NCBI GenBank assembly: GCA_007116095.1
Contig: SKJD01000464.1
Location: forward strand, 1 to 10,503
DNA: 10,503 nucleotides
Direction of reading: 5' to 3'
Source: Candidatus Hydrogenedentota bacterium
GTDB lineage: Bacteria; Hydrogenedentota; Hydrogenedentia; Hydrogenedentales; SCBR16-9
Both the position numbers and the translations under genes were made by a program. Positions 1 through 8,286 of the stretch are shown here, piece by piece. Position 1 is the first letter of the stretch, and each line of letters starts with the position of its first letter. Under the pieces are notes generated by a model, which saw nothing but the letters and a program-made list of their open reading frames with translations, was not told the DNA's origin and did no database searches.

Positions 1-1483
<1,483 letters not shown>

Positions 1484-1488
1484 TCAAC

Positions 1489-1776
1489 TTACTCAATTAC
1501 TGCCAATACGTCGTCTTCGCGCATGATCAGGTGGTCTTCGCCATCGATCTTGACTTCCGTACCGGCATACTTGCCCATGAGGATACGATCCCCTTCTTTC
1601 ACTTCAACCGCGACGCGGTTGCCGTTCTCGTCAAGCCGGCCGGGACCCACGGCGATGACTTTACCCTCTTGGGGCTTTTCCTTGGCGGTGTCGGGTATAA
1701 TAATGCCGCCACGGACAGTTTCATTGGGTTCTTCGCGCTTGACCAAAATGCGGTCTGCAAGCGGACGTACTTTCAT
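1489..1776 (-). CDS. groES: Co-chaperonin GroES (Hsp10)
   Basis: This is the 95-residue heptameric lid of the GroEL chamber. The protein begins [16 protein letters not shown] and contains the mobile loop (about residues 16-33) with the hydrophobic GGIIIPD tripeptide region that docks on GroEL, followed by [13 protein letters not shown] and the conserved C-terminal [17 protein letters not shown]. Length is normal for the family. The frame stays open nine codons further upstream, but the ATG at 1776 matches the family N-terminus and is preceded by a strong AAAGGAGA Shine-Dalgarno at 7-8 nt spacing. It is the first gene of a groES-groEL operon read from the CIRCE-overlapped promoter at 1913-1942, so HrcA repression with heat induction is expected from established knowledge of this element. 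Confidence 0.98.
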   Translation of the reverse strand: MKVRPLADRILVKREEPNETVRGGIIIPDTAKEKPQEGKVIAVGPGRLDENGNRVAVEVKEGDRILMGKYAGTEVKIDGEDHLIMREDDVLAVIE

Positions 1777-1847
1777 GGATAGTTCTCCTTTGCTCAGTAC
1801 CAATGGTTAATGTACAACCAGTCGTGTGATTGTGTTTTTTGCGGTAC

Positions 1848-1874
1848 GCGTCCCGTCCGGAAAGGGCGGGACGC
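1848..1874 (-). promoter_or_regulatory. GC-rich stem-loop in the groESL leader
   Basis: GCGTCCCG (1848-1855) is perfectly complementary to CGGGACGC (1867-1874). The stem extends inward through one G-T wobble and two further pairs to an 11-bp helix around a five-base loop. It lies inside the predicted 5' untranslated region of groES mRNA. Neither strand has a T-run after the stem in its own direction, so it is not a standard intrinsic terminator. An mRNA-stability or temperature-sensing role is only a possibility. Confidence 0.6.
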
Positions 1875-1889
1875 TTCATGGGGAGGGTG

Positions 1890-1916
1890 TTAGCACTCAC
1901 CCTTCGAGAGTGATAA
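1890..1916 (-). promoter_or_regulatory. CIRCE operator (HrcA binding site)
   Basis: The plus strand shows TTAGCACTC, nine spacer bases, then GAGTGATAA. The consensus CIRCE is TTAGCACTC-N9-GAGTGCTAA, so only one arm base differs (A for C at position 1913). It sits about 115 bp upstream of groES and overlaps the -10 hexamer, as expected for repression of groESL by HrcA. The hrcA gene is not in the window. Confidence 0.95.
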
Positions 1917-1942
1917 TAACAGATGATCCCGCGTTTTGTCAA
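1913..1942 (-). promoter_or_regulatory. Sigma70-type promoter of groESL
   Basis: On the minus strand a perfect -35 TTGACA (1942-1937) is followed after 18 bp by TATTAT (1918-1913), a five-of-six match to the -10 consensus. The -10 shares four bases with the outer arm of the CIRCE element, so bound HrcA would block polymerase. Transcription would begin near position 1906, giving a leader of about 130 nt before groES. Confidence 0.85.
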
Positions 1943-2316
1943 CACCTGCATCGGGAATTTTTTCGCCCGTCTGGCGCCGCTGTCGTGGGCGTCGGCAAGC
2001 CGTCAATAGCTGTTTCCATGCCCGGTTTTTACAGCATAAATCACGGTTGAAAACAAGAATAGGATATGGAGCCCGGGGCGCCAAAATGGCATCAGGGGGC
2101 GGCAGTATGCTAAATATGGGGTGCGTACGAGTCAGGCGGTGTGTTGAAATGACCTCAGGGCCATGTATCCCCGATTTGTTTGCTGCAAATATGCTCTAAG
2201 CATGCTGTGGATGGAAATTTTGCAACGGGTGGGGGGGAGGTGCTGGAAAAGCGTTAAGGCTGGTGGTCTCCGGGAAAAAAGCCGGATAGGCGTAACCTTG
2301 TAATCAGGGGGATTTC
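1943..2316. other. Intergenic region between divergent groESL and the Lab_N gene
   Basis: These 374 bp separate the divergent groES and Lab_N genes. I see no convincing gene in it. The short open frames here lack ribosome binding sites and recognisable sequence. It contains two adjacent small palindromes, TTTGCTGCAAA (2179-2189) and ATGCTCTAAGCAT (2191-2203), that could be operator-like, and a G-rich stretch at 2228-2241. I could not identify a convincing plus-strand -35/-10 pair for the downstream gene. Confidence 0.6.
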
Positions 2317-3015
2317 GTGTTCGAAATAAACATGGCAAACTGGCCTTCCTACTTCTGGGAAGGGGTTGGCATCAGCGCAGCGATCATATTTTATGGTCGC
2401 TTTTATATTCAGTGGCTGGTTTCGGAACAACGCGGTGAAAGCACCATCCCGGTGGTTTTCTGGTATTTGAGCGCGGTGGGCTCGCTGATGCTGCTGGCCT
2501 ATGGCTTTTACATCCAGTCGCCGGTAGGGGTGCTGAGCCATTCCTTTAACATCATCATTTATACGCGGAATCTGAATTTTATCTGGAAAGAACGCGAGAG
2601 CCTGACGCGCCGACAACGTCATCTGCTACATGGGGTAGTGCTGATGCTGGTCAGTTTGGCCATGGGACTCTTGATCGTCACCTGGCTCCGTGAATATGAT
2701 GTTACCCGTCAGGCCGACCCCAATGTGATGCGCAGCACCTGGTTCTGGATAGGCGTCGGCGTGTTGGGGCAGGGGTTTTTCGCATTGCGATTCCTGATCC
2801 AGTGGCTGGTGACCGAGATGAAACGCAAGAGCATTGTGCCAGTCGTCTTCTGGTACATCAGCATCCTGGCTTCCTTGTTGCAATTGGCCTCTTTCACCCA
2901 TCGCGGCGAGTGGGTCTTTGTGGTGGGGATTTCCGCCACGGTGCTGATTTATTTCCGCAACCTGTGGCTGATTCACCGGGGCAAGACGCCTGTATCGGAA
3001 CAGAACGGTTCCTGA
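2317..3015 (+). CDS. Membrane protein with two tandem Lab_N (lipid A biosynthesis N-terminal) domains
   Basis: This 232-residue polytopic protein contains two copies of the Lab_N domain, the short hydrophobic module found at the N-terminus of some LpxB proteins and as stand-alone proteins. Copy 1 has RFYIQWLV (28-35), IPVVFWY (44-50) and a TRNL motif (83-86). Copy 2 repeats these at exactly +130: RFLIQWLV (158-165), VPVVFWY (174-180) and FRNL (213-216). Over residues 28-50 versus 158-180, 15 of 23 positions are identical. A separate hydrophobic segment (about 105-124) links them, giving a likely 3+1+3 inner-membrane layout. The GTG start at 2317 is chosen because AGGGGG lies 5 nt upstream; an ATG at 2332 is possible but poorly spaced. 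Substrate is unknown. A role in lipid A or lipid-linked sugar handling follows only from the family name, and no lpx gene is adjacent. Confidence 0.88.
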   Translation: MFEINMANWPSYFWEGVGISAAIIFYGRFYIQWLVSEQRGESTIPVVFWYLSAVGSLMLLAYGFYIQSPVGVLSHSFNIIIYTRNLNFIWKERESLTRRQRHLLHGVVLMLVSLAMGLLIVTWLREYDVTRQADPNVMRSTWFWIGVGVLGQGFFALRFLIQWLVTEMKRKSIVPVVFWYISILASLLQLASFTHRGEWVFVVGISATVLIYFRNLWLIHRGKTPVSEQNGS

Positions 3016-3126
3016 CAGGCAGCGCATGTAAACGGTTTTCTGCGCCCAACGTTATTTTTCGACGTCTTTCTCCCGCAGGGAGGGCAGCCGTTGTGCATTC
3101 ATCATAATATTTACTCAGGAGCCTTC

Positions 3127-4104
3127 ATGAAAGCTTGGATATCGTTTAGCGCTGTTATTGTCTTGTTGGTCCTTGGATTCGGTTTGGCGCCGGGCATGGG
3201 CCTAAGCGCCGGGGCGGACACGATTGAGTACACCTTAAGCAACGAGGACGCCCGGGAATATCGCTATTGGGCGCAAATTAATCGCATACGCGAACGGGAA
3301 GTCGCACTGCGGGAAAGAAGCCGTACGGCGCCCCGCTTGAGCGCCGCCATGACCCCGCGTCGCTATGACTATGAAGGCTATGCCCACCTGCGCCCTGCAT
3401 TCCTGCTCTATGCCGCCAATGAGGGAATCGCCCACGCCCGAAAAGCTTTGGCCGACCAGAGCGAGGAAGTGATTGATCGCCAGGCCTATGAAAATGTCGG
3501 CATGGCCTTGCAGTACTACCCGCTTATCGCCACCGAACCCGAACATTATCAGGAAATCATTGACACCCTGCGGGATCGGAGTACGGACCCGGTATTACGT
3601 CGTTTTATCGCGGAACAGCTTGGCGCCGAACCCCATCACCATGCGCTGCTTCAGATCTACCTGCGCGAGCATCTGCGCCGGGCGCCGGAGGACAGTATTC
3701 GCTTGTTGCGTCGCCTGAGTCAGGACCCCCTGGAGCTGCACGCCATACAGCGGGCCGCCATGCGTGGCCTGTTTAATTTCATGTACCTCGCCCAGCAATT
3801 CCAAATCAAACAGGATGAGCTGCTCATGCCCTTCCTGGAGGCCCAGGGCGTTGAGGCGACCCCGGAAGCATTGGTGTCGCATCCGCAAGCCCCGAAATTG
3901 CCGGAAACCGCGGAGTTGATTCTTGAGCTGCAAGAGACCATGCAGCATTTCGTGGACATCTGCATCGCCCACCTGCGTCCGGAGGCCAACCGCCCCGAAG
4001 AAACGCGCGCCCTGGCCCTGGCGTCTTTGCGGCGTATGCGCAGCGAAATGCCTTTTAACGCAACCGAACAGATTGACGAGGTTTTGGCTCGGGAACATGA
4101 ATAG
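3127..4104 (+). CDS. Secreted helical protein of unknown function
   Basis: I do not recognise this 325-residue protein. It starts with a clear signal peptide: a Lys2, a hydrophobic core at residues 4-20 and a small-residue end (SAGA before DT, about residue 30), with no lipobox cysteine, so a soluble periplasmic or secreted protein is expected. The mature part is charged, rich in Arg, Glu, Leu and Ala and almost certainly all-helical. Its central part (about 150-230) has paired amphipathic helices with DPVLRRFIAEQLG and DPLELHAIQRAAMRG segments that recall HEAT/ARM-like repeats, which is an inference from pattern alone. The ATG at 3127 is preferred over an in-frame ATG 36 nt upstream, because CAGGAG precedes it with good spacing and it gives a proper signal peptide. 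It lies 111 bp after the Lab_N gene on the same strand and converges on the HtrA gene with only 27 bp between stops. Confidence 0.8.
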   Translation: MKAWISFSAVIVLLVLGFGLAPGMGLSAGADTIEYTLSNEDAREYRYWAQINRIREREVALRERSRTAPRLSAAMTPRRYDYEGYAHLRPAFLLYAANEGIAHARKALADQSEEVIDRQAYENVGMALQYYPLIATEPEHYQEIIDTLRDRSTDPVLRRFIAEQLGAEPHHHALLQIYLREHLRRAPEDSIRLLRRLSQDPLELHAIQRAAMRGLFNFMYLAQQFQIKQDELLMPFLEAQGVEATPEALVSHPQAPKLPETAELILELQETMQHFVDICIAHLRPEANRPEETRALALASLRRMRSEMPFNATEQIDEVLAREHE

Positions 4105-4131
4105 GTGCTACGGAAATACTGTCGGCCGGAA

Positions 4132-5298
4132 TTAGCGGCTGAGCTCTTCCACGCGAAAGCGAATGTCCAGATGCTCACCGGCGCGGTCCACCACGAGTTC
4201 CACCGGGTCCCCGACGAACAGACTCCAGCTTTCGTAATCGATTTCCGATGGATGGGTGACGGGCACGCTGTTGATTTCCAGTATGACATCGCCGAGTTGA
4301 AGGCCACTTCGGGCGGCTGGTGAATCTCGCAGCATTTCGGTGACCAGCACGCCACTTTGGGATTCAATTCCGAGTTCACGCAGGGAATAGGGATTCAAGG
4401 TTTCTATGGCTTCGCCGTGGAAGCCCAGCCAGGGATTACGACGTCGACCATATTCGATCAGCTCTTCCGTTACCCGCTTGACCCGGTCGATGGGTATCGC
4501 AAAACCCAGTCCCTGGTTGCCGCCACTGCGGCTGAAGATCATCGTGTTGACGCCCACGACCTCGCCCAATGCGTTCACGAGTGGTCCGCCGCTGTTGCCG
4601 GGGTTGATCGCCGCATCGGTCTGGATCATGTCCTGATAGAGACGGTCGCCGCCTCCGACTCGACGGTTTACCTGCCGGTGCAGGGCGGATACGACGCCAA
4701 CACTGGCGCTGGGCTGGTGATCGCCCATCATGTTGCCAAAGGGATTGCCTATGGCGATGACCCACTCGCCGATCATCAGGTCGGATGAAGTGCCGAGCCG
4801 GGCATGGGGTAAACTGGTGGTGTTTTCCGCCCGCAATACCGCCAGGTCGGTGCGTTCGTCAAAACCGACCAGGGAAACATCCACGTTGCGGCCATCTTTC
4901 AGCGTGACGGATAAAATGTCGGCGTCCTGGATTACGTGGTAGTTTGTGAGTATATGTCCCTGGTCATCGAAAAGGAAACCGCTACCGATGCTTTCAATGG
5001 CGCGGCTACGGACCCGGGGCTGTGGCGCGAAGGGGCGGTTGAAAAAATGCCAGAAATCCTGAAAGAACGGATCCATCACCCGCTCGCGTTGGACCTGCAC
5101 CACGTTGATGCTTACCACGGCTGGCCCCGTGCGTTCGATGGCGTTTACGATGGCGGTGCGGCGAGATTGGTCAATGCCTGTTTCCTGCGCCTGAACTTCC
5201 AGGCTTTGCAGCCCGGCGAAGAACACCAGGCTCGCGCCCAGGAGCAAAGCAAAGTGACCAAAGCCAGGTTGTGCTGCTTTATGGAATACTATAGACAT
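4132..5298 (-). CDS. HtrA/Deg family periplasmic serine protease with one PDZ domain
   Basis: This is an envelope quality-control protease of the S1C (DegP/DegQ/DegS) family, 388 residues. A signal sequence or anchor (hydrophobic about 14-30, possible VQA/QE cleavage near 37) precedes a trypsin-like domain with the full triad: His121 in LTNYHVIQD, Asp151 in RTDLAVLR and Ser236 in INPGNSGGPL. A DPFFQDFWHFF segment near 76-86 resembles the aromatic LA-loop region of DegP-type proteins. A single PDZ domain follows (about 287-385), with the WLGF carboxylate-binding loop and GLQLGD. One PDZ makes the layout DegS-like, though the specific orthologue cannot be named. The ATG at 5298 is favoured over one ten codons upstream because AAGGAG lies 8 nt before it and the signal peptide is better placed. 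It is divergent from the MazG-like gene and convergent with the unknown secreted protein gene. Confidence 0.95.
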   Translation of the reverse strand: MSIVFHKAAQPGFGHFALLLGASLVFFAGLQSLEVQAQETGIDQSRRTAIVNAIERTGPAVVSINVVQVQRERVMDPFFQDFWHFFNRPFAPQPRVRSRAIESIGSGFLFDDQGHILTNYHVIQDADILSVTLKDGRNVDVSLVGFDERTDLAVLRAENTTSLPHARLGTSSDLMIGEWVIAIGNPFGNMMGDHQPSASVGVVSALHRQVNRRVGGGDRLYQDMIQTDAAINPGNSGGPLVNALGEVVGVNTMIFSRSGGNQGLGFAIPIDRVKRVTEELIEYGRRRNPWLGFHGEAIETLNPYSLRELGIESQSGVLVTEMLRDSPAARSGLQLGDVILEINSVPVTHPSEIDYESWSLFVGDPVELVVDRAGEHLDIRFRVEELSR

Positions 5299-5377
5299 AG
5301 CCGATACTCCTTGTGAATGCTTAAGCAACGCTTCGTAGGTGTCAGGTCAAGTTTTTTTTTGACGTATCCGGTTACAA

Positions 5378-5406
5378 TTATGAAACGCCGTCCAGGCCGC
5401 TTGTTC
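5378..5406 (-). promoter_or_regulatory. Possible ECF/sigmaE-like promoter of the HtrA gene
   Basis: On the minus strand CGAAC followed by AA (about 5408-5401) lies about 17 bp upstream of TCATAAT (from 5383). This loosely resembles the GAAC-type -35 and TC-rich -10 of sigmaE-class promoters, which control degP in enteric bacteria. The match is incomplete and this is an inference. A good sigma70 pair was not found in the same region. Confidence 0.25.
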
Positions 5407-5424
5407 GCGACCTGTATCGGGTGT

Positions 5425-5454
5425 TTGAAGTAGGCGATTGCCTTCATGCATATT
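5425..5454 (+). promoter_or_regulatory. Possible sigma70-type promoter for the MazG-like gene
   Basis: TTGAAG (5425-5430) and CATATT (5449-5454) are separated by 18 bp, each matching four of six consensus bases. Position is suitable for transcription of the gene at 5580. The match is weak and could be chance. Confidence 0.3.
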
Positions 5455-5579
5455 GACTACACAAGACCAGTTTAGGTCACGGAAGACCGATGCGCCACCG
5501 AAACGGAATGCGCTATCGGAAAACGGCGTTACTGTGCGTGCGCGGCTTGCGTCCTGGTAAAGACAAAAAAAGGTGCTGT

Positions 5580-6002
5580 ATGGAACAATATCCCCACATC
5601 AAAAAGCCACCGGTCTCCGAGGCCGACTGGTTCAATGCGTTGGCGCAACTCGCCCGTTACTTGCGGGGCCCGGAAGGCTGCCCCTGGGACCGGAAGCAGA
5701 CGGCGAAAAGCTTTGCGTCGTACCTGCAAGAAGAAGTAGAAGAATTTCAGGAAGCCCTCCGCGATAGCGAAAGCGACCATATTGAAGAGGAATTTGGGGA
5801 TGTCCTGTTCTGCCTGTTGGCCACGGCCGCTGCGGCGGAGGATGAAGGACGCTTTTCGCTGCGCAAGGCCCTGCAATCCGCGCACGAGAAAATGATACGT
5901 CGCCACGAGCATGTCTTTGGCGATGAGCGGGCCGACAGCCCCGAAGCCGCCATGGATTCCTGGAACCGCATCAAGGCCCAGGAGAAAAAGCGCCTGAAGT
6001 AG
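5580..6002 (+). CDS. MazG-type nucleotide pyrophosphohydrolase, single domain
   Basis: MazG-fold enzymes hydrolyse (d)NTPs or related nucleotides to monophosphate and pyrophosphate and act as house-cleaning enzymes in the cytosol. This 140-residue protein has the family signature: LRGPEGCPWDRKQT (28-41), the metal-binding EEVEEFQEAL helix (51-60, with Glu51, Glu52 and Glu55), EEEFGDVLF (69-77, with Glu71 and Asp74) and the C-terminal RRHEHVFGDE (107-116). E. coli MazG is about 260 residues with two repeats. This protein is one catalytic domain, which is common in other bacteria. I place the start at the ATG at 5580, where the homology begins, with a weak AGGTG upstream. In-frame ATGs at 5490 and 5508 would add up to 30 Arg-rich residues, and the one at 5490 has a GGAAG upstream, so the true start is uncertain. 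The divergent neighbour is the HtrA gene. Confidence 0.92.
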   Translation: MEQYPHIKKPPVSEADWFNALAQLARYLRGPEGCPWDRKQTAKSFASYLQEEVEEFQEALRDSESDHIEEEFGDVLFCLLATAAAAEDEGRFSLRKALQSAHEKMIRRHEHVFGDERADSPEAAMDSWNRIKAQEKKRLK

Positions 6003-6342
6003 GCAGTTAACCTGCCGAAACCTATTGAAACGGGCCAATGGGTATGGCGTGTCCAAGCAGGAAGCATACTTGCAGCCCAGTATTGCACGGGCGGCAAGTT
6101 GGGTATTGGCGCTATCTTCGTGTTACAGTGTTGCTGCCCCGGAGCCAGCCGACCGAAGATACGATGGGTAGTGGGTGCGTTATCAGTACGACTTTCCTTC
6201 CTGAGACAATGCAAGTCTGGATTTTACGACCTTGAGCAATGCATCAGGCCGGTAATGGTGGTGGCAACTGGGTATAGGCAGTGCAAGAAAAGTCCGTAAA
6301 ATAGCACAATCGTTTGCGTAAATGTTAGTTGGAGAATTTGCC
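6003..6342. other. Intergenic region before the TolC-like gene
   Basis: These 340 bp hold no supported gene. The open frames seen here lack ribosome binding sites and recognisable sequence. The one notable structure is an inverted repeat at 6113-6161. TAAAAT at 6297-6302 matches the -10 consensus in five of six bases but lacks a good -35 at normal distance. I found no clear terminator for the upstream gene. Confidence 0.55.
6113..6161. repeat. Inverted repeat with nested stem
   Basis: TATCTTCG (6113-6120) and CGAAGATA (6154-6161) are perfect 8-base inverted copies separated by 33 bases. The interval contains a second small complementary pair, GCTG and CAGC, around a GC-rich loop. No T-run follows, so it is not a typical terminator. 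Function is unknown; it could be a folded leader or a protein site. Confidence 0.5.
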
Positions 6343-8238
6343 ATGTTCAGACCGATAACCTTGTCCATGGGCCTGATTTGCGCCCTGTTGACAGTCCTCC
6401 CCGTCATTGCCGAAAGCAGCGACTCGGAACACCTGATTGCCAATGAGACGCTGGAGATAACCCCCCTTGGGCAGCCTGGCGCCCCGGAAGCAGCGCAGGT
6501 GGTGCACATCGACGATGCTACAGCCGTGCCCGCGGAACTGGAAGCGGAAACTGTGCAGGACCAGGCCGAAATTGGACTTGACTTAAGTCTTGATGAGGAG
6601 TCGTATTCCACGGATCGGCGGCTTAGCCTGCAGTTTGGTGAAAACGCCACGCAGCGCACCGGCCGCAGCATACAGGAGGAAATTTCCATCGACCTGATGG
6701 ATATCCGCCCATTCCGGGAGGCCCTGGAGCCGGGAGAAAGCACCCCGAAGTTGCGCTTGGGACTCGAAGCCTGTATTCAAATTGCCCTGCAACAGAATCC
6801 GGAAATTATTATCGCCACCTTTGACCCCTTGTCGGCGGAGTCGGACATCGATTCGGCGCGTGGTATCTTCGATCCGGTGTTCAGCACCGCTTTTACGCAT
6901 AGCTACGCCGATATTTCCGCTTCGCAGACCAATGTGGCTTTTGGTGGCATTTCCTCCATCGAGAATTATCAGAGCAATCTGCGCGCCTCCCTGGACGGCA
7001 TGCTCAGCTATGGCACGCAATATACCCTTAATTTTGACTCCAACATGGAGTCCACCACCTACGGCCAATTCATCAATGAATACGACGCCACCATGGGTCT
7101 TAGCCTGACCCAGCCGCTTTTAAGGGGCTTCGGGAAAAACTTCAATACCGTCTCCATCCGTTCGGCGGAAAAAGCGCGGGATGTGTCCGAAGCCCAGCTC
7201 AGGATGACCGTGTTGTCTACGGTATCGGAGGTTACCAAAGCATACTGGGAGCTTGTCGGGGCGATTGAAAACCTGCGTGTGCGTGAAGAGTCCCTGGCCA
7301 ACGCGCAGCGCTTGCTGGAAATCAACGAAATCCGCCGGGACATCGGCTCGGCCGCGGACATTGAGGTCTTGCAGGCCAAGGCCGGCGTGGCGGCACGTCA
7401 GGGGGATGTCGTTCAGGCCCGGGCCTTGGTGGCCGATACCGAAGACTTCCTCAAGCAACTGATGGACCTGCGCGATGACGGCTTGTTTTCCAATGCCCGC
7501 GTGACGCCGCTGGATCGGCCCAATCTGAACGACAACTACTACTTTGATGTGGACAACTTTGAGTTCAGCCTGCAAACCAGTATTGAACGCGCCCTCGAGC
7601 GCCGTCCGGAGATGCACATCGCCGCGCTGGACATTGAGATGGCGGAGCTGGAAGAATTCCGCCGTCGTCGGGAAATGTTGCCCCAGGTCGATATTACCGC
7701 CTCCTACAGCCAGGCCGGCCGTGATCGTTCGCGCACCACGACTATTGAGAAGATGACAGAAGCGGACGATCACATCTACAGCTACGGTGTGATCGCTTCC
7801 GTGCCGATTGGCAACCGCGCTGCACGCGGCGCCCATGAGCGCGCCCGCATTCAGCGTCGCCAGTCGGAATTGCGGGAACGCCAAACGGAACAGCAGATGG
7901 CGATGAACGTGCGGATGGCGGCCCGCAGCGTATTGACAAACAGCGTGTTGGTGGAGAGCAACGAACGCGCCCGGCAATTGCAGGAAGCGAATGTCATTGC
8001 CGAGCAACGGCGTCTGCAACTTGGAACGACCACCAGTTACCAGGTGCTGCAAATCATGGAAGACCTGACTTTGGCTCAGACCCAGGAAGTGCAAGCGCAG
8101 ATCGCCTACGAAAACGCACTGGTTGACTTACAGCTCGCAGAAGGCACCTTGCTCGAAAATCTGGGGATTGCCTTTGAAAATCCATCTGATATTGAATCAA
8201 CCGGTTATTTTGAAAGCATCAATCCATTTAATCAGTAA
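6343..8238 (+). CDS. TolC-family outer-membrane factor (OEP family)
   Basis: TolC-type proteins form trimeric outer-membrane barrels with long periplasmic helical tunnels that serve RND, ABC or MFS efflux pumps or type I secretion. This 631-residue protein has a signal peptide (hydrophobic 5-20, likely cleavage after VIA at 23). Two OEP repeats follow. The first runs about 136-375, with LGLEACIQIALQQNPEI, the LTQPLLRGFG strand motif near 255-264 and long helices. The second runs about 405-605, with ALERRPEMHIAALDIEMAE, LPQVDITASYSQ and the closing GTTTSYQVLQIMEDLTLAQ helix. An acidic, probably disordered stretch of about 110 residues (24-135) between signal peptide and first repeat makes the protein longer than the usual 430-500. 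The ATG at 6343 has TTGGAG 8 nt upstream, whereas the in-frame ATG seven codons earlier precedes that site. No adaptor or inner-membrane pump gene is adjacent, so its partner is unknown. Confidence 0.93.
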   Translation: MFRPITLSMGLICALLTVLPVIAESSDSEHLIANETLEITPLGQPGAPEAAQVVHIDDATAVPAELEAETVQDQAEIGLDLSLDEESYSTDRRLSLQFGENATQRTGRSIQEEISIDLMDIRPFREALEPGESTPKLRLGLEACIQIALQQNPEIIIATFDPLSAESDIDSARGIFDPVFSTAFTHSYADISASQTNVAFGGISSIENYQSNLRASLDGMLSYGTQYTLNFDSNMESTTYGQFINEYDATMGLSLTQPLLRGFGKNFNTVSIRSAEKARDVSEAQLRMTVLSTVSEVTKAYWELVGAIENLRVREESLANAQRLLEINEIRRDIGSAADIEVLQAKAGVAARQGDVVQARALVADTEDFLKQLMDLRDDGLFSNARVTPLDRPNLNDNYYFDVDNFEFSLQTSIERALERRPEMHIAALDIEMAELEEFRRRREMLPQVDITASYSQAGRDRSRTTTIEKMTEADDHIYSYGVIASVPIGNRAARGAHERARIQRRQSELRERQTEQQMAMNVRMAARSVLTNSVLVESNERARQLQEANVIAEQRRLQLGTTTSYQVLQIMEDLTLAQTQEVQAQIAYENALVDLQLAEGTLLENLGIAFENPSDIESTGYFESINPFNQ

Positions 8239-8286
8239 CCAAACGGTTGCATAAATATTATTTTACCTAAACAGACGAGGGAAACG

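Noticed and set aside
1848..1874. Intrinsic terminator between groESL and its promoter
   Set aside because: The stem is strong, but no T-tract follows it in the groESL direction and nothing is transcribed toward it on the plus strand.
4105..4134. Possible bidirectional terminator between the two convergent genes
   Set aside because: The only pairing, around GGCCG and CGGCT, is a five-base stem with no T-run on either strand.
5346..5363. GTCAA, a run of nine T, then TTGAC as a possible terminator
   Set aside because: The arms are only five bases and the T-run is inside the loop, not after a GC-rich stem. Neither flanking gene ends here.
5529..6056. Minus-strand open frame of 175 codons
   Set aside because: It is antisense to the MazG-like gene and has no recognisable family or ribosome binding site.
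7120..8094. Minus-strand open frame of 324 codons
   Set aside because: It is antisense to the TolC-like gene. Its His-rich, Gly/Val-rich composition is a frame artefact and it has no family signature.
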